64,000 bases of DNA. Origin: Undaria pinnatifida (taxonomy: Eukaryota > Sar > Phaeophyceae > Laminariales > Alariaceae). A program made the translations under genes and the position numbers. Shown piece after piece: positions 25,611-39,400 of this stretch. Where the stretch lies: contig JABAKD010000002.1 in NCBI GenBank assembly GCA_012845835.1, forward strand, positions 21,728,274 to 21,792,273. The letters run 5' to 3'. Under the pieces are notes generated by a model. It was not told the DNA's origin, ran no database searches, and worked only from the letters and a program-made list of their open reading frames with translations. Position 1 is the stretch's first letter, and every line of letters starts with the position of its first letter.

Positions 25611-28600
25611 ATGGCGGCGACGGGAGAGGAAGCTCTCGAAAACCTGGAGGAATTGGAGATCATATTCGGCGCTGTCGCCGAGCTGGGAGGCCTCGAACGC
25701 TGCACCAGTCTGCGATCGTTAACGCGTGAGTGATGCCATTTTGACCGAGACGCAAAATATTTCGCTATTCACGAGCCGAGCGAGCGCTTCCCTGCACCCT
25801 CTACTCCTCTCCTCGTATCATAGGTTTATAAAAGCCCTTGGGATCCTACTTTTTTTTTTTCGTGCTGAATGCTAAAAGTTGCTTGCTCGATGACTCGCCG
25901 TGGTATACGATAATGCGACTGCATGGCATGGCGCGGGCTTTGATCAACGCAGAATTCGCCATGTCTCGATTGTTTTTGACGTACGTGACCGACGCGGGGC
26001 ACGGGCCTTCTACGGGCTCCATAACAAAAGTCCAATACGAAAGCCGAGCGGTGGAGAGGGTGGGCGGAGGGAGAGATCGTAACAGGGCGTGCAAAAGCGA
26101 GACGCTTTCTCGCACTCGTTCACCAATACGCCTTTTTTACTTTTTTACGGTAGTGTCTCGTTCCTTCTGCGGGGATAGCGTCCGACACGTGCACCGCACG
26201 CTCGGCCGACCAATTAATTTTCCGCTCGAACTGATGGTGGTGTGGGATTCCAGAGAGGAAGGCGTCGTCTTTCTCGTTCATCTCCCCCGCACCCCCCCCC
26301 ATCCCCGGCCCTGTCCTTCTCCCGCGCCTGGTCCGGATTGCACACAGTCATTGACTGCGGATTACGGCGCATCTCGAACCTGGAGCCTGTAAGCCATTCC
26401 CTCGTCAAGATGTGCTTATGCGATCAGGTGCGCCACGGAATCGTTATGCGTTTGTCGACGTCGAGTGGACCCTTGTGGGACCCACGTATGGTACAGCGAT
26501 GCAACAAAAGTTTAGAAGCGTTCTTGCAGCACATGGCAAAGCCAGCTGTGCGCGCGCGCGTCTTACAACCACTTCGCATTGGAGGTCGACTGGAAATCGT
26601 CGTGAGCTAGTCCAGCCGCCCGGGTTTCTTCGTGTGAAGGATTCTGCAATCGTCAGTTTTATTTCGTCATGTTTTTCCTCTGAAGCCCCGACAGGGATAA
26701 CACATGTCGTTCGGCGGAGTGAAAACTAAGGTTCGACCCAAGTACGCATGTATTTTCTTCAAGTACTCACAACACCAGCGCCGCCGCTCTCGTTGCTGGG
26801 GATGGGGGTGATTCCCGTCAGCTTTGCGTGCGCGTGCGGCGGGATCGATGCGATTCCCACACGATTCGTTTCGGTTGCGCCAGGAAGCTAAGGTATCAAA
26901 CACAGCAGTCGCTGTAGAGGGTTTATTTAGTACACCACCGTGCTAGTGCTCGCGCTTCGTGCTACCCCACCCGCCCTTCCTGTTCGTGCCGCGGCTTGTG
27001 GCACCCTCCGTAAAGCCAAGCAACGAGCAAATCTCTCGACAACCCCAGTTGCATAGCCCGTAAGGGTTGAAGCCTTTTTGCCACGGCGATTCCGTTTACT
27101 TGTTGCGGCGAACACACCTTTTCACGGACAGGCATTCTCAAGAAGAGGTGTAAGGTACACGCAAGCAACGAAACCGCGACCGATGTTGTAAGCATCCTCT
27201 AGCTCCAAACCGTTGGGCGCATATTTGCTTGTTTGTCCCCCCCCCCCCCCCCCCCCCAACCGCCCCCGTCATCCATCGCGAGCACCTTACCTTCGTTAGC
27301 AATTTGCGAACGTTCGTTATTTTTTACCCTACAGTTTCGTTTTCGAACAGCGTAACGTGTGCTTTCGGATTTTGCGTTCTGCCTTCCCCAGGGATTGGAG
27401 AAGATGGAAGGCCTTTGTGTGCCTGGTCTAAGGGAGCTGTACTTGCACCAAAACAAGATCGCCAAGATAGAGGGGTTGCAGGGGTAAGCTGGCGTCTTGT
27501 TTCGCGACAAATGGCCTGCGCAACAGGACTCCAAAGTTGTGTTAAGGGTTCTGTTTTGATTTTTCTCAAGATGGGGCAAGGTTTACTGAGATGGCACAGC
27601 AGGGGTGCGTGCGTTCGACAGATGGGGAAGCCTCGCCCGAGAGAAGTAAGAAGTAATGCCGTCTGGTCTTGGGCGTTGAAAGCGGCAGCTGTCGCTTTCT
27701 TGTCGAGGGTAACGGGGCTCTACGCGGAGCCTGGCACGACCGATGTTTTGCTTCACGGTTTTCACGCATCCACATCTCTTCGGCACGCGGGTGTCGTTTT
27801 CGTTGGCATAGTATGTGGCTGTCTCTCCTGCAACGCAAAAGGGCTACGGCGACTGCACCGGCGAGCGCGAGCAAACGAGGAGCGCCCCCCCCCCCCTCCC
27901 CCCTCGCGGCTGATAGTTATCGTAATTCGCCACTCAAATTAGTACCGCCCTGACCTCAACCTTGCGGTTTATTTGCGCATCCCGAGGGGTTGGTTGGTCA
28001 TGCCAGAAGCGAGATAGTACATGGGTACAGTGCACGATGGACCCTACACTTGCTTCTTTTACCCGGCACCCTTGCTAGACACTGTCATGCCAGCTCGCGA
28101 AACGTCTCAGGCCTAGGCGTACGGAGTGACACCCAGCACCTGTGGTGCGGAAGTCCGCCTCATAAGCGGTTCTTGGTGGGATGCCGCAGCTCACCCTTCA
28201 CGCGACTCGCCGAACACCTCACGGCGCTATTAACGTTTAACTTGGCGCACACGATGTCTGCCTGGTCGGTGGAAACCCGACATGCTCCGTCCCGGCATTG
28301 TAGGAACGCGAGGGTCATTAGTCTTGAGACGACGGCTATGCATGAAATGAGTATACCCCCCCCCCCCCCCCCCCCCCCTCCCGTCCTCCCCGCCCTTCCG
28401 CTCTTCGCGCACCGCAAACGGACGTTTGTTTTTCTCGCTTCTGTTTTGACCAGGTGTCCGTCTCTCCGACGGCTGTGGCTTTTTTCGAACCACATCACCG
28501 CCATGGAGGAGCTGCACCACTGCGGCGCCTTGCGCGAGCTGTCTCTGCACGACAACGGCATCACCACGGTCGCTGGAGTACAGTCGCTGGTACACCTCCA

Positions 28601-30333
28601 GGTACCCGCACGCGCGCCGCGCCAATGACTAACGTAACCGCACTTCGCGGAGCGTATGCCGTGGGTATTTCTGTATTTTTGCGGCCGGGGCTATGTTGTG
28701 CCGTACTGCAACTTTTCTGGTTAGCTGGTGTGTTAATGTCGTCACATCGGTGCTCTGTGTAGGTCTCAGCCCGGTGCAGGTTTAGTCGTTTCATGCAATG
28801 GCGTGGAAGTCGAGGCGGCGTGATACGTACCTACGGCCCCGTGTACTGTCCCTCTTCGCCACCGTTTGTAGCATACTACCGCCCTGGTATAACACCAGGG
28901 CTTGTTTCGTCTTCTCTTATAGACCCGTTTGAATGTCTGGACGTTCCGGCGTGCCTCTGCACTTCCCCCCCCCCCCTCCCGACGAATTCGTGGAAAAAAT
29001 TCGCTGCGTGAAGCTTTGTTATAATCAGCGGACCCTCATATCTGGCTCTCAGGTACCGATATTACCCTGGGGTCGCCGCAGCCTGTCGTCCCAAATATGC
29101 CCTCCATTTCCCGCGCTAACCGCCTTTCATCTTCCGGCGAGACGAAAGGTTGCCGCGTAAACACTCCTAAATTCTTCCGAGCAAACGAAGCCTACACGCC
29201 ACAGCCCCCCACCCCCGCCCCCCCCAGATGAGCAGTCCGTCTTTCCGAGACCGCGACACTCTCACTGTCCAAAGCGAACAGCGCGCGCGCACCACCTGCT
29301 ACATCCTCGCCCTCGCTCTCGCCACCCTCCCAAGGTACTTGCCACCCCGTCCCCGCCTTACGTTACGTGGTATGCGGCGCGCCTTTCTGCATGATCCTCC
29401 GACAGAACCTTGGTCTAGCGGGAAACCCCATCGGTGGCGTCCGGCATCTCTCCGGTCTGCGCGGCCTGCCGTCTCTCGTTGAGTTGGCCCTGAACGACGT
29501 CCACTTCGGCGCTTGCCCGGTCGTTTCGGCGGATGGTTACCGCAGCTTCATCATGTGCTCTTTGCGCCAGGTGGGCAGGGGGATGGGGGGTGGGGGTACT
29601 CATTTCATGCAAAGCTGTAGTCGTATGACCATAAACCCTCGCATCCCCTACAATGTCCGGACGGAGCACGTCGGGTTTTCACAGAAGGTTCAGGGGCGAG
29701 CGCGGGGGGTAATGTCAGGGGTGGCGGCGGGGGGGCGCAGGCTGCCGGACGGTAGCCGGGTGGACTATTATTTGTAGGAAAATTAGCGCTTGGGTATGGG
29801 ATTGCGGGGCTCCACCGGAGCCAGCGATTACCCTCAGCTATGGCGACCCGCTGCGGTGGTTTTCGTGCAGGGGGCGGCGGTTCTTGAGAGTGGTGGGCGG
29901 TTGGGAGTGGCACCTTAACATGCAAGGGCTTATGCGAGATCTATATCAACACACCAGATGCACTGTACACGGAGTGGCTGAGAAGCCGACGTAGTGTATG
30001 TCATGCGTACACATGGACGGCAAGCGTTTGTGTGGCACAGCGACGAAGGTAACTGCTATCGTGGGCACGTTGTGTGACTAAACCTATGACGCTCGTTATT
30101 GCATGCCCCGCGGGAATCATGACGATAGTGTTCGCGCACACTTTTGCTGGAATGGTCGGGTAACCGTCCCGTCCGTTTTGTTGGATGCGGTACGTTACGT
30201 GTCCGTATGCGTCGCCCTTGTATGGGTTTTCTCTCCAGGTGCGGCGACTGGATGGAATAGACGTCATGGAGGCCGACAGGGCTGACGCGGAGCAGAAGTA
30301 CGAGCAAGAGGTGGGCATCTCACAGTTGCGGTT

Positions 30334-30371
<38 letters not shown>

Positions 30372-30389
30372 GCTGTTGTTGTCATTGTG

Positions 30390-30438
<49 letters not shown>

Positions 30439-33400
30439 GTAATTTGGATGTCGTGTCCATCACTACCTCCCTGTTAGTGGTTGCTCCGGTTGCTTGCACA
30501 AGCTCCACCCGGGGGGGCATTCTGTGTGACAATTTGACCCTTGCCACGCTGAAGCATCAGATCAGAGCATGATGCACCTAGATCAATATAGGCGGGACAG
30601 CGCACGAGACGTATCTGCCACACATCCTCTACCTTTTCGTAGTATATTTATTATTTTTTCGTCGTGCACACATACGTGCAGCCCTCCCCCCTCCACGCGC
30701 AATGATACTGCACGCTATCAATTGGATGCACGCCGACAAACACACGCTGACCGCCTCAGCTCTTGTTGCATTCCCATCATCTACCAAACGCCACAGGTGC
30801 TGGCGTATCACGAAAGGCTGGAAGACATCGAGCGCAGGAGAGTCGGGGAGATACGGCAAGCGGAGGTGACGCGGTTGGACTGACACACCTTGAGCCTTGT
30901 TTGGCCGCTCGAAGGCAGGCACGGCTTGAAAAATGGCACGCATGAAAACCGTATTTTTGCTCCCTCTCTATACATCGCTTGGAACGGAGGGAAAATGGCA
31001 CGGAAAGCGATACTCTTTGCTCTCAATAGCTCGCCTGCAGTAGCAGGTTATCGGTTTTGGTCGTGCTGTGGTTGTTTGACGCCAAATATGATACAGCTTT
31101 GCGGGGCGGAGCTCGCGGAGGGTTGTCACTACCACACCACCTCGAGTCAAGCTATCCCAAACGAGTCACATGCTCGCGAATGATGAACGACGTTTGGGCG
31201 GTGCGGCCGCTCTTGGATGCTGCAGTGAGCGATAGATGAGACCGTGCACGATTGTCTGCTTGTGTTGTCTTGTTTCGTCGAAAGATGGCGCGGGACGGGA
31301 GTGCGGAGAGAGGGTCGGAAGTGAAGGCGGAGATGATGAAGGCGCTCAAGGGTCTCGAGGAGCTGGTGCAGGAGGGTCGAGCTTGCATCGCGCAAGAGAG
31401 GGCAAGGCAGGAGAAGGTGAGACGCGCGTCTGAAACGCACTGTTTTCAGATGTGAACGTTAGTGTTTCAAGGAAAATGTTGAGAACATTATTCTCCCTTG
31501 CCCACGGGTGCTACCGCGCTGTAGGTTTATCTACCAAATATACCACTGTGCGGCCGTGCGGTACTTGCTTGCATGGCGGGGTTTGCCTATCCCTACACGC
31601 GAACAGGTTCAATCGTTTGTTGTTTTCATCGTTTGTACGTCCGCACGACGCCACTGCTTTCGTTTGTCCCATGGCAAGCGATGTATTGCCCACCCCGTCA
31701 TGCTGCCTGTCTCGGGTACCCGCTCAAACCCCTCTCGTTCCTTTTCGTGCCTATACCATACTCTCTACGTTTTAGGCATGCAATGGCGAGTGTGTCCCCC
31801 ACCCCACCCCCCCCGTTTCGTTCACGCCTCCCTCGCTTCGTGAACACCTTAATTTGACCTCCGAGTCTCCCCATGCTAGGGGTGCAGCAGATGTTTCTGA
31901 GTTCCTTTATACGAGGAGCTCAATGTCTCACCTGAAACATGGCTTGGAAGGCCTTCGTCCGCGCAACCCCACCAATATTTCTATGCGCTGGTTCTCAAAA
32001 ACTACTATTGTACTCGTAAAATTATCTTGCTATTTATAGCCGACAGTTACACGCTTGAGGAGCTCAACCGCAACATTAACAGAAACGTTAACATTAACGT
32101 TAGCATTAGCATTGACATTAACATTAACATCAACAGTAATACTAACATCAACATTAACATTAGCATTAACATTATCAGAAACCTTTGCCCCCAAAAGTGC
32201 AATCTCTACCGTGAGATGACTCCTCCCCCCTACCCGTCTCTGAAGGGATGCCTGGTCATGGTCAAATGACTAAGGCAAGCAACAGATGAGTGCCCCCCCC
32301 CCCCCCTCCCCCCCCCCTCCCCGCCGCGCCCAGCCCCCCCCTGTTCTTCGGAAATAGCCTGAAATTCTCCGTCTCGGAATGGTAGGGATGCGAGGGTCTA
32401 TGGTCATACGATCACGGCCATGCATGACGTGAGCACCCCGCCCCGCCCCCAACTCTCCCGTCCCCGCTCTTCTCCTGCGGTAGATCCAGGCCTCGAACAT
32501 TCTCGAGCTCGAGGCCAGCCTGTCGGAGCTACAGCGGCAGTACTGTCGGGAGGTGGACAAGAGGGTTCAGGCTGAAGAGGCCAAGGCTGGCGAAGAGGAA
32601 CGCCTATTCTCTGCGTTGGTAAGCTCGCCGCGGAGATAATTTGGCCACCTTTTCTCCGCCGAGCCGGTCGATTCCCCCCTCCGCCGAAGCGCACTCTTTG
32701 TGATCGTAGTTGTGGTTGTGATTGTGGTTGTTGTGGTTGTTGTGGTTGTTTTGTTTTGTTGTTCTTCTGCCGTGGTTTGTGGTTGTTTTTGTTTTGTCGG
32801 TGTTGGTGCTGCTTTGCTGAAACACACGACATATGTTTCAACGCGGGGTGGACGATGGTTCAGGAATCCACTGCTATAGGAAACCCCGCTGTAGTGGTTT
32901 GTGTGCAAATTACATGTTGAATATTTTGTATATTTTATTTGCTGCCGCGTGTTGCCCATGGTGTATTTGACCTTCAATCACCTACGTCACTTCTTGGCCA
33001 TGTAATGTCGGTATTGTAAGATATCAGGTATGTTTTGCGACGACGGACGGGGAAAGACTTAATGCGAAGCCAGCTACTTGGATCTGCAATCCGTGCGTCG
33101 AAATGTCTCCTAGACGGACCCATGAGCGGTCATAACTGCCCCACCACCCCTCACCCCTCCACCCACACCGACACATGATTTCGCATCGATGGTAGCTTAG
33201 ATGAAACAAATGAGTGGTGTCACCGCCAGCTCGGGTAAGCAAGCTGGCAGCCAGAGAACCGTCCGGCACAAGTAGGCAATCGAACCCCCCCCCCCCCCTT
33301 CCCCTGCTGGTGGCGGCTTTCTCGATGCGCCGCTCTGATTCGCTTTCAGGAAGAACGCACGTGCCTGGAGCGCGACTATGCTCAGCTCGTGGCTCGACAG

Positions 33401-36400
33401 CAGGTGAAAAAAAAACTTGTCGGTTCGGGAATGGCAATGTGTGCGTCGGTAGAAACAAAAAGCGGTCAGAAAAAACGCAGCACTCGAGCATGCTTGGCGT
33501 CTGCATATGTTCGTTGCTGCCATCCCCGGGGCCCCTCCCCGCCTTTCCCGCCTCTTTTGCGCTCCTCTTGCGTTATTTCCCACCTTTACAGCCGACGTCT
33601 TTTCTGCGTGCTGCCTGGCGAAAATGCCGGCGTTTGTCGAGGCTCAGTGGCCGTGCTTCGGCCTGGCTACTACTGTATCACGTGTCGGAGTTGCGGCAGG
33701 GGGGGTTGGGTCGTCAAGGTAGACGGCCCGTACCGCGTGTCAAAAAGGCGTACGCCTTGAAAAGGTGTACGCCTTGAAAAGCTGTACGCCTTAAAGAGGT
33801 GTACGCCTTAAAGAGGTGTACGCCTTAAAAAAGTGTACGCCTTGAAGAGGTGTACGCCTTAAAGAGGTGTACGCCTTAAAGAGGTGTACGCCTTAAAAGG
33901 TGTACGCCTTAAAAAGGTGTAATCCTTAAAAAGGTGTACGCCTTAAAAAGGTGCACGCCTTGAAAAGGTGTACGCCTTAAAAAGATGTACGCCTTAAAGA
34001 GGTGTACGCCTTAAAAAGGTGTGCGCCTTAAAAAGGTGTACGCCTTGAAAAGGTGTACGCCTTAAAGAGGTGTACGCCTTTAAAAGATGTACCAGGTACT
34101 CCTTAAAAAGGTGTACGTCTTAAAAAGGTGTACGCCTTTTTTGTACGCGGTTGATGGTTATTCCATCGGACACCTTCACCTTGGGATAGCGAACGCAACA
34201 TCCGTGTCCGCGCTCCCCGCCCTTACGGTACCCGTCCTCAGGCCGGCCGCCTTGACAACCGCGCCTCTTTTGCTCTGAGGTTTCTCGTGCGAGCTGCTGT
34301 GGGCTGGTCAGCAAATCCTCGTGCCATGGGCAGACATGATTAGTTTCCCGTCGTGACGCTGTTGCCGTTACCTCCGCAGAACCGGGTGTCAGAAGGAGTT
34401 GCGGTTCAGCAACTGAGCGACCACTCGCCCGATTTTCAGAGAGTGCGGGCGGAGGTGTGGGGCAACCAGAGGATGGGCAGCGGGTGAGAAAGGGAGGGGA
34501 GACGGAAGTAGAGGGGGGTGGAGGGTGTGTACGCGTTTCGTACACAGCCGTAGTCGTATGGTCATAGGGTGTAGACCCTCGCATCCCTACAATGTCGGGA
34601 TGGAGCACGTCGAGTTTTTACCGACTAGTCAGACATCGCGTGCACCAAGCGTGAAGCGCCGTCAGGTGTTCGGCGAGTCACATGAAGGGTGAACTACATT
34701 CTACTAAGAACAACTCATGAGGCGGACTTCCGCGCCTTGTGCACACTTTCTTGCTTATCGGATGACAGCTTCGCATGGGTTTGTGGCAGTGGAGGGAGGG
34801 ATGTTGAAAGGTTGATCCAGGTCTTCGGAAAAGGGGGCGGCAAGATCGGGGGGACTAATGACAGGGTCAGGGACGATGTACGCGCGTGATGTCTGCGCGG
34901 TCGCGGTCGCGGTCGCTGCCTCTGCCTCCGTTTCCACCGTTTTTCGACGCACCAGGCGATGCGTTTCGTGCTCCTTCTGCATCCCTTGATTTTTGACTTG
35001 ACTCGCACCTTACCATTTTACCGCGTCAAATGTTCTACGCCCTCTAGCTTGACGCATACCTGGACGCGCCGTAGAGCTGCTCAGGCCGAACGCACACCGC
35101 TGTACTCTACGGACTGTCAGTCATATTGTTGGTGTTAGCATTTAGCGCCTGGCGACTGATGGAAAAATCGGGGGATCACTGTTTATACTGATCATGGCAT
35201 GCTTACAGAAGCGCAGCGGGGTGAACCCCGGCGTGGACCGCTCGTCCCTGCCGCCTTGCCCTACCTCAGACCCCAAGGCATGACGGTTATTTACCTTGCG
35301 TGCGACGCGTCTTATGTCGGGATGTTGGATCCGGCACATCTCCTGGTTCTCGCCTAACGCCCGCCTAATGCCGATTTGTGTGCGTTCTTACGCTCTCCGT
35401 GGTGGTTCAGACAGGTGGAGCCGATCAACGTCCTACGAGCGTGTCGACTGTACAACCGCAGGTGAACGCTTGCATGAAGTTTCGGTTGCTTTTAGTGTTT
35501 TGTTTGCTCATTGTTTCCTTCGGTTGTAGTTTGTTCTTGTTTTTGGTTCCGCCTCTCGAGCTTTTGCTCCCCGGGGAGCTAGCTCGCTTACGCACAATCC
35601 GTCACGCGCAGCAGACCCTCAGTCGCTCTACATGTCTCGCTTCGCCACGCGACAAAGCACGTCCTCACCCACTGCTACACGTATCGCTTGGTGTGGTCGA
35701 CCTCAGACTTTGCGAGGACTTCTTGGCGAAGGCGGGGAACGCGGGGCCTACTGTTCGCCTCTACCTCTGCGTCAGGTAACGATACGTTTTTCTTCGTCCC
35801 TACTTTCTCTCCTTCGCCCTCAACTTTTCACAATAGGCTGTCTTTCTCTGGTGGAATGCGGTAGACACCCCAAAGTTCGAACCTCCACTTCCCACCCCCC
35901 TGTCAAGCGGTGCCCCGTCTCGAAAGGGATGTGTCCACAGCACGCTCATACCTGATCATTTTTTAGAACTCGCTATGAGTTGTATTATCTCCCGCCCGTC
36001 CGCCGATTCCCTCCTCCCCTCTTCCCCTCCTCCCACCACCCCCTTCCGGCCCTGCTAATATATTTTCTCCCGTAGCGGGGATGACGTCGAATCGTTGTGT
36101 CACATGGGACTGTCAGCCTTGGGGCGACCGGCGGTGGTGCTTTTCCCCGACCCTAAGCAAGCGACAACAGCGATGGTGGAAGCGGGGTCTTTGGTCGAGG
36201 GGGGGGAGCGACATAAAAAACAGCGAGGGCGCGCATCGGCGTTGCGCGAAGGTACCTTTGAGCATGCACAAGGAAGTGGTCTCTATGTTGGCGTCACAAC
36301 ATAGCGAAACCATTGGTGCATCCATAGCGGTGATTTAATGGTTTATTTAGCAGCAGTGCACGGAGCAAGTGCGTGCATGAGGCGCGAGGCAGCGTCTCGA

Positions 36401-39400
36401 GAAAACGTTCGCGCGACACCAGTCCTATTTTGTTTTTTCATTTTTTTTATACGCGTCTCCCTCGACGTTTTAGGCCACGTTTATGTTTGAACGACGCAAC
36501 CATACGGAGAAACAGGTGGACTTCTCGTGGTTGACACCTCCGGTGTAGCTGTACTGCCGGTTAAAGTGCGAAGCCGCGTCTCGCAACAAATGTTAAGTCT
36601 TGTACTCCTCGCGTGCTGGAAGGCGCTATCGGAGGTGTCGCTTGCATACAGCCTATTCTTTCAACGTACCCATATAGACTGATATCCTTTCTCTCAATTT
36701 TTGTTTTTTGCGGTCGCACCACCACGAAATTTTTCAGACGCAACAGCAACAGCAGCAGCAGCAACAATAACAGCACCAACAGCAGAAGGACCAGCCAAGT
36801 TGACCCTAAGCTCCGCTTCCCCCGCTTCGACAGTTCCCGCCGCCGTCGGTAGAATCGCGGCTCCCCGAAGCGTCATCGTGCAGTTCGCGGTGATCCTCCT
36901 CGAAGACGACCTCGACACAGTAGAAGACAGACCGAATCGCCACGGGGGCACGGCATCACGGGGAGGGACAGCGGACCAGACCATCCCACCGTGTCGGGCG
37001 GGGGCTCGGGTTCGGCCGGTGGGGGCTCAACCGGCGACTGGAGCAGGAGCACGGGGGACATCAGGCGGGGAAAAGGAGCGGGCCGTGAGAACAAGTGAGG
37101 GGGAGAGCGGAGGGTGGAGCGGGGGGGCGCCGTCCGCGCTTGTTGACCGGGCGGCGGCGTCCGGGCGTGCAATTCGCGTCACGCCGCCTCCGGTGCGAGG
37201 AGCCGTGCCCGAGGCTACCACGGGCGTGGGGGGGGGTGATGGGGAGCGCGGGGGTCTCTCGCAGGTAAATAATGACGTTTTCCATCGTTTTGACGGTTAG
37301 CCCTTGTCCTGCAGCGAAGTATATTCCACGCAAATTCCAAGACAAAAGGGAGTGGGGTTGGGATGCCGAGGAGGGGGGCGAGGGCGGGGGCGGGGGGGGC
37401 GTACTCATGTGTCGCTTGCCTTAATCATTTGCCCATTGACCACGCATTCTTTTCGAGACGGAGCCCCGTTCCGGGGGAGAGCTAGAACTCTCCGGTGGTT
37501 ATCTCTCGCGTGGGATCCATGAGTACACGGGAATCGTTTGGATAGCGGCGTTTGGTGCGCTTTTCGGGAGGATGCGAATATGGTGCCGCCATAACATGTG
37601 TGAGAATGCCGGTGCTAGGTGCGTTGGGTGGGTTGGAGGCAATACAGGTGTTTCCCTCGCGCGCCCGCGTCTCGCAAGTTTGTGCATGCTCGTTTCTTGG
37701 TCAACCTCTAACACCTGTCGTTTGAGAACCTTCTCCGCCCGCTCGTCTTCTGTCGCTACCGTCAATCTCCACCGCCTGGCACATGAGCACCCTCTCCGCG
37801 CCCCCTTCCCGTGCCGTTGACGTCAGGGCGAGTCTTGCGTCATTCTTCCCGCGCCATGTTTCCCCCTCGCTCTGCCGGAGTTCCACCTTCTTTGTGCGGC
37901 TGGAGTAGTAGGGGAAGACAAGCGAGCGCTAGACGAAGCCCTCGCGAAGTTGAGCATGGTACGTCATAAGAAGGAAAAAGGCTATTCCCCGTCCCCGTTG
38001 GATTCATTCAACGTCTGTCAACATCGGGTGTACTGCTGTACCACACGCCGAGAGATGTTAGACCCGAATAATCTTACCCGATATGATTATTGTTTTTTGT
38101 CGAGTTGTGCCACACGTTTTGTACACCGAGCGTTTTTTTTCCTTGGTCGTACAATCCTGTCATTCTTCTCCTAGCTGTGATACATATCATATGCCATATG
38201 CCAGTTCCATATTCCCGTCAAAACTCAGTTAGCCTTCCATTAGTGTATCGCTCTTTCTTCCGAGAAACACACATTACTCCCGCTCGGCGCAGCTCGGTTA
38301 TGCGTCTTTCCACGCATCCAGTTCTTGCACGGAATATTGGTGTATGTCACCCGCCCCCGGGGTTGGGAGCGCCGGGGAAGTTGGCGGTGAGGGGGGGAGG
38401 TATGTAGAGTTGGGTGTCTCTTCCACCAATCGGCTATTTTGTACCTGGTGATCACTTGTCGGCATGTCATTTTTTCGGGGTAACAGTTTTCGTTTCCGTG
38501 ATGGTGTCGTTCGTGGTCACATGATGGTTGCCCTACTACGAACGATCGCGAGTAAGCGTTTGGCAGTTGTCGTGGGCGTGCTTTCGTTCTGTCAAAACAT
38601 GTTTTGCACTCGCGACAATACCATCTTACTTTGTGTCTGGCATGCCTTTCGGAACTGCAGGATGGTGATTTGGGTCCGGCGCCGGTGGGGGACTTGCTAG
38701 TGCAACTCGAAGCCAGGATGGAAGAGCAGGTCGCCGCCTACCTCGAGCGCATGCATGAGGTCAGTCAGTCGAGTGTCGCTTGCAAGAGCTTTAGTAGGTT
38801 TCGTCGAGGACGTCAGATGCCGCTGCTGTTGTCTGAGTGCCGCTACTGCGGACAATTCTGCTCGTGCGGTACATGGGTAAAGGGGCATTTATTCGCTGAC
38901 GCCAACGGCGTCTCTGCTGCATGGTACGTGGTGGCTTGTGTGCGCCTTCGCTTCCTGGTTTCTCTTGATATACGAATGGTAGCGCTATTAATACATACAT
39001 ATGCAGCATGCGGGCAACTCTGACGACAAATTTTTACTTCACTCCCGTACGGGTATTGAGTTCGTGCAGTCTTGGCCACTGATTTTTACTTCTGGTATGT
39101 GTTTCGTTGGTGTGTTGGTGTGTTTGTTGCTCGGCAGATTTGATTGAGCTCAAACTTTAACGAACTGACCTTTCTTGAGCGGGTGTTGATATTCTCTCCG
39201 TATGACTGCAGCGGCTTTTTACAGCAGCGGTCGCGATTACATGGGCGACATTGTTGTCTCCGCGCCACGTCGCAGTCAAGGAGTGCTTGGGTCGCTGATT
39301 TTGCGTTTGAATGTCGAGCTATATCGGACATTGATCATTTCATCTAAACACTATTACCCACCTACCTACCTGGTACATACCTGGTCTCTATCTCGCCTCC

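Noticed and set aside
28933-29160. Possible extra LRR exon reading EKIRCVKLCYNQRTLISGSQ before GTACCG
   Set aside because: Exon 28601 joins 29406 in phase 0 to give a textbook LRR (HLQNLGLAGNPI). Inserting this segment breaks the repeat register.
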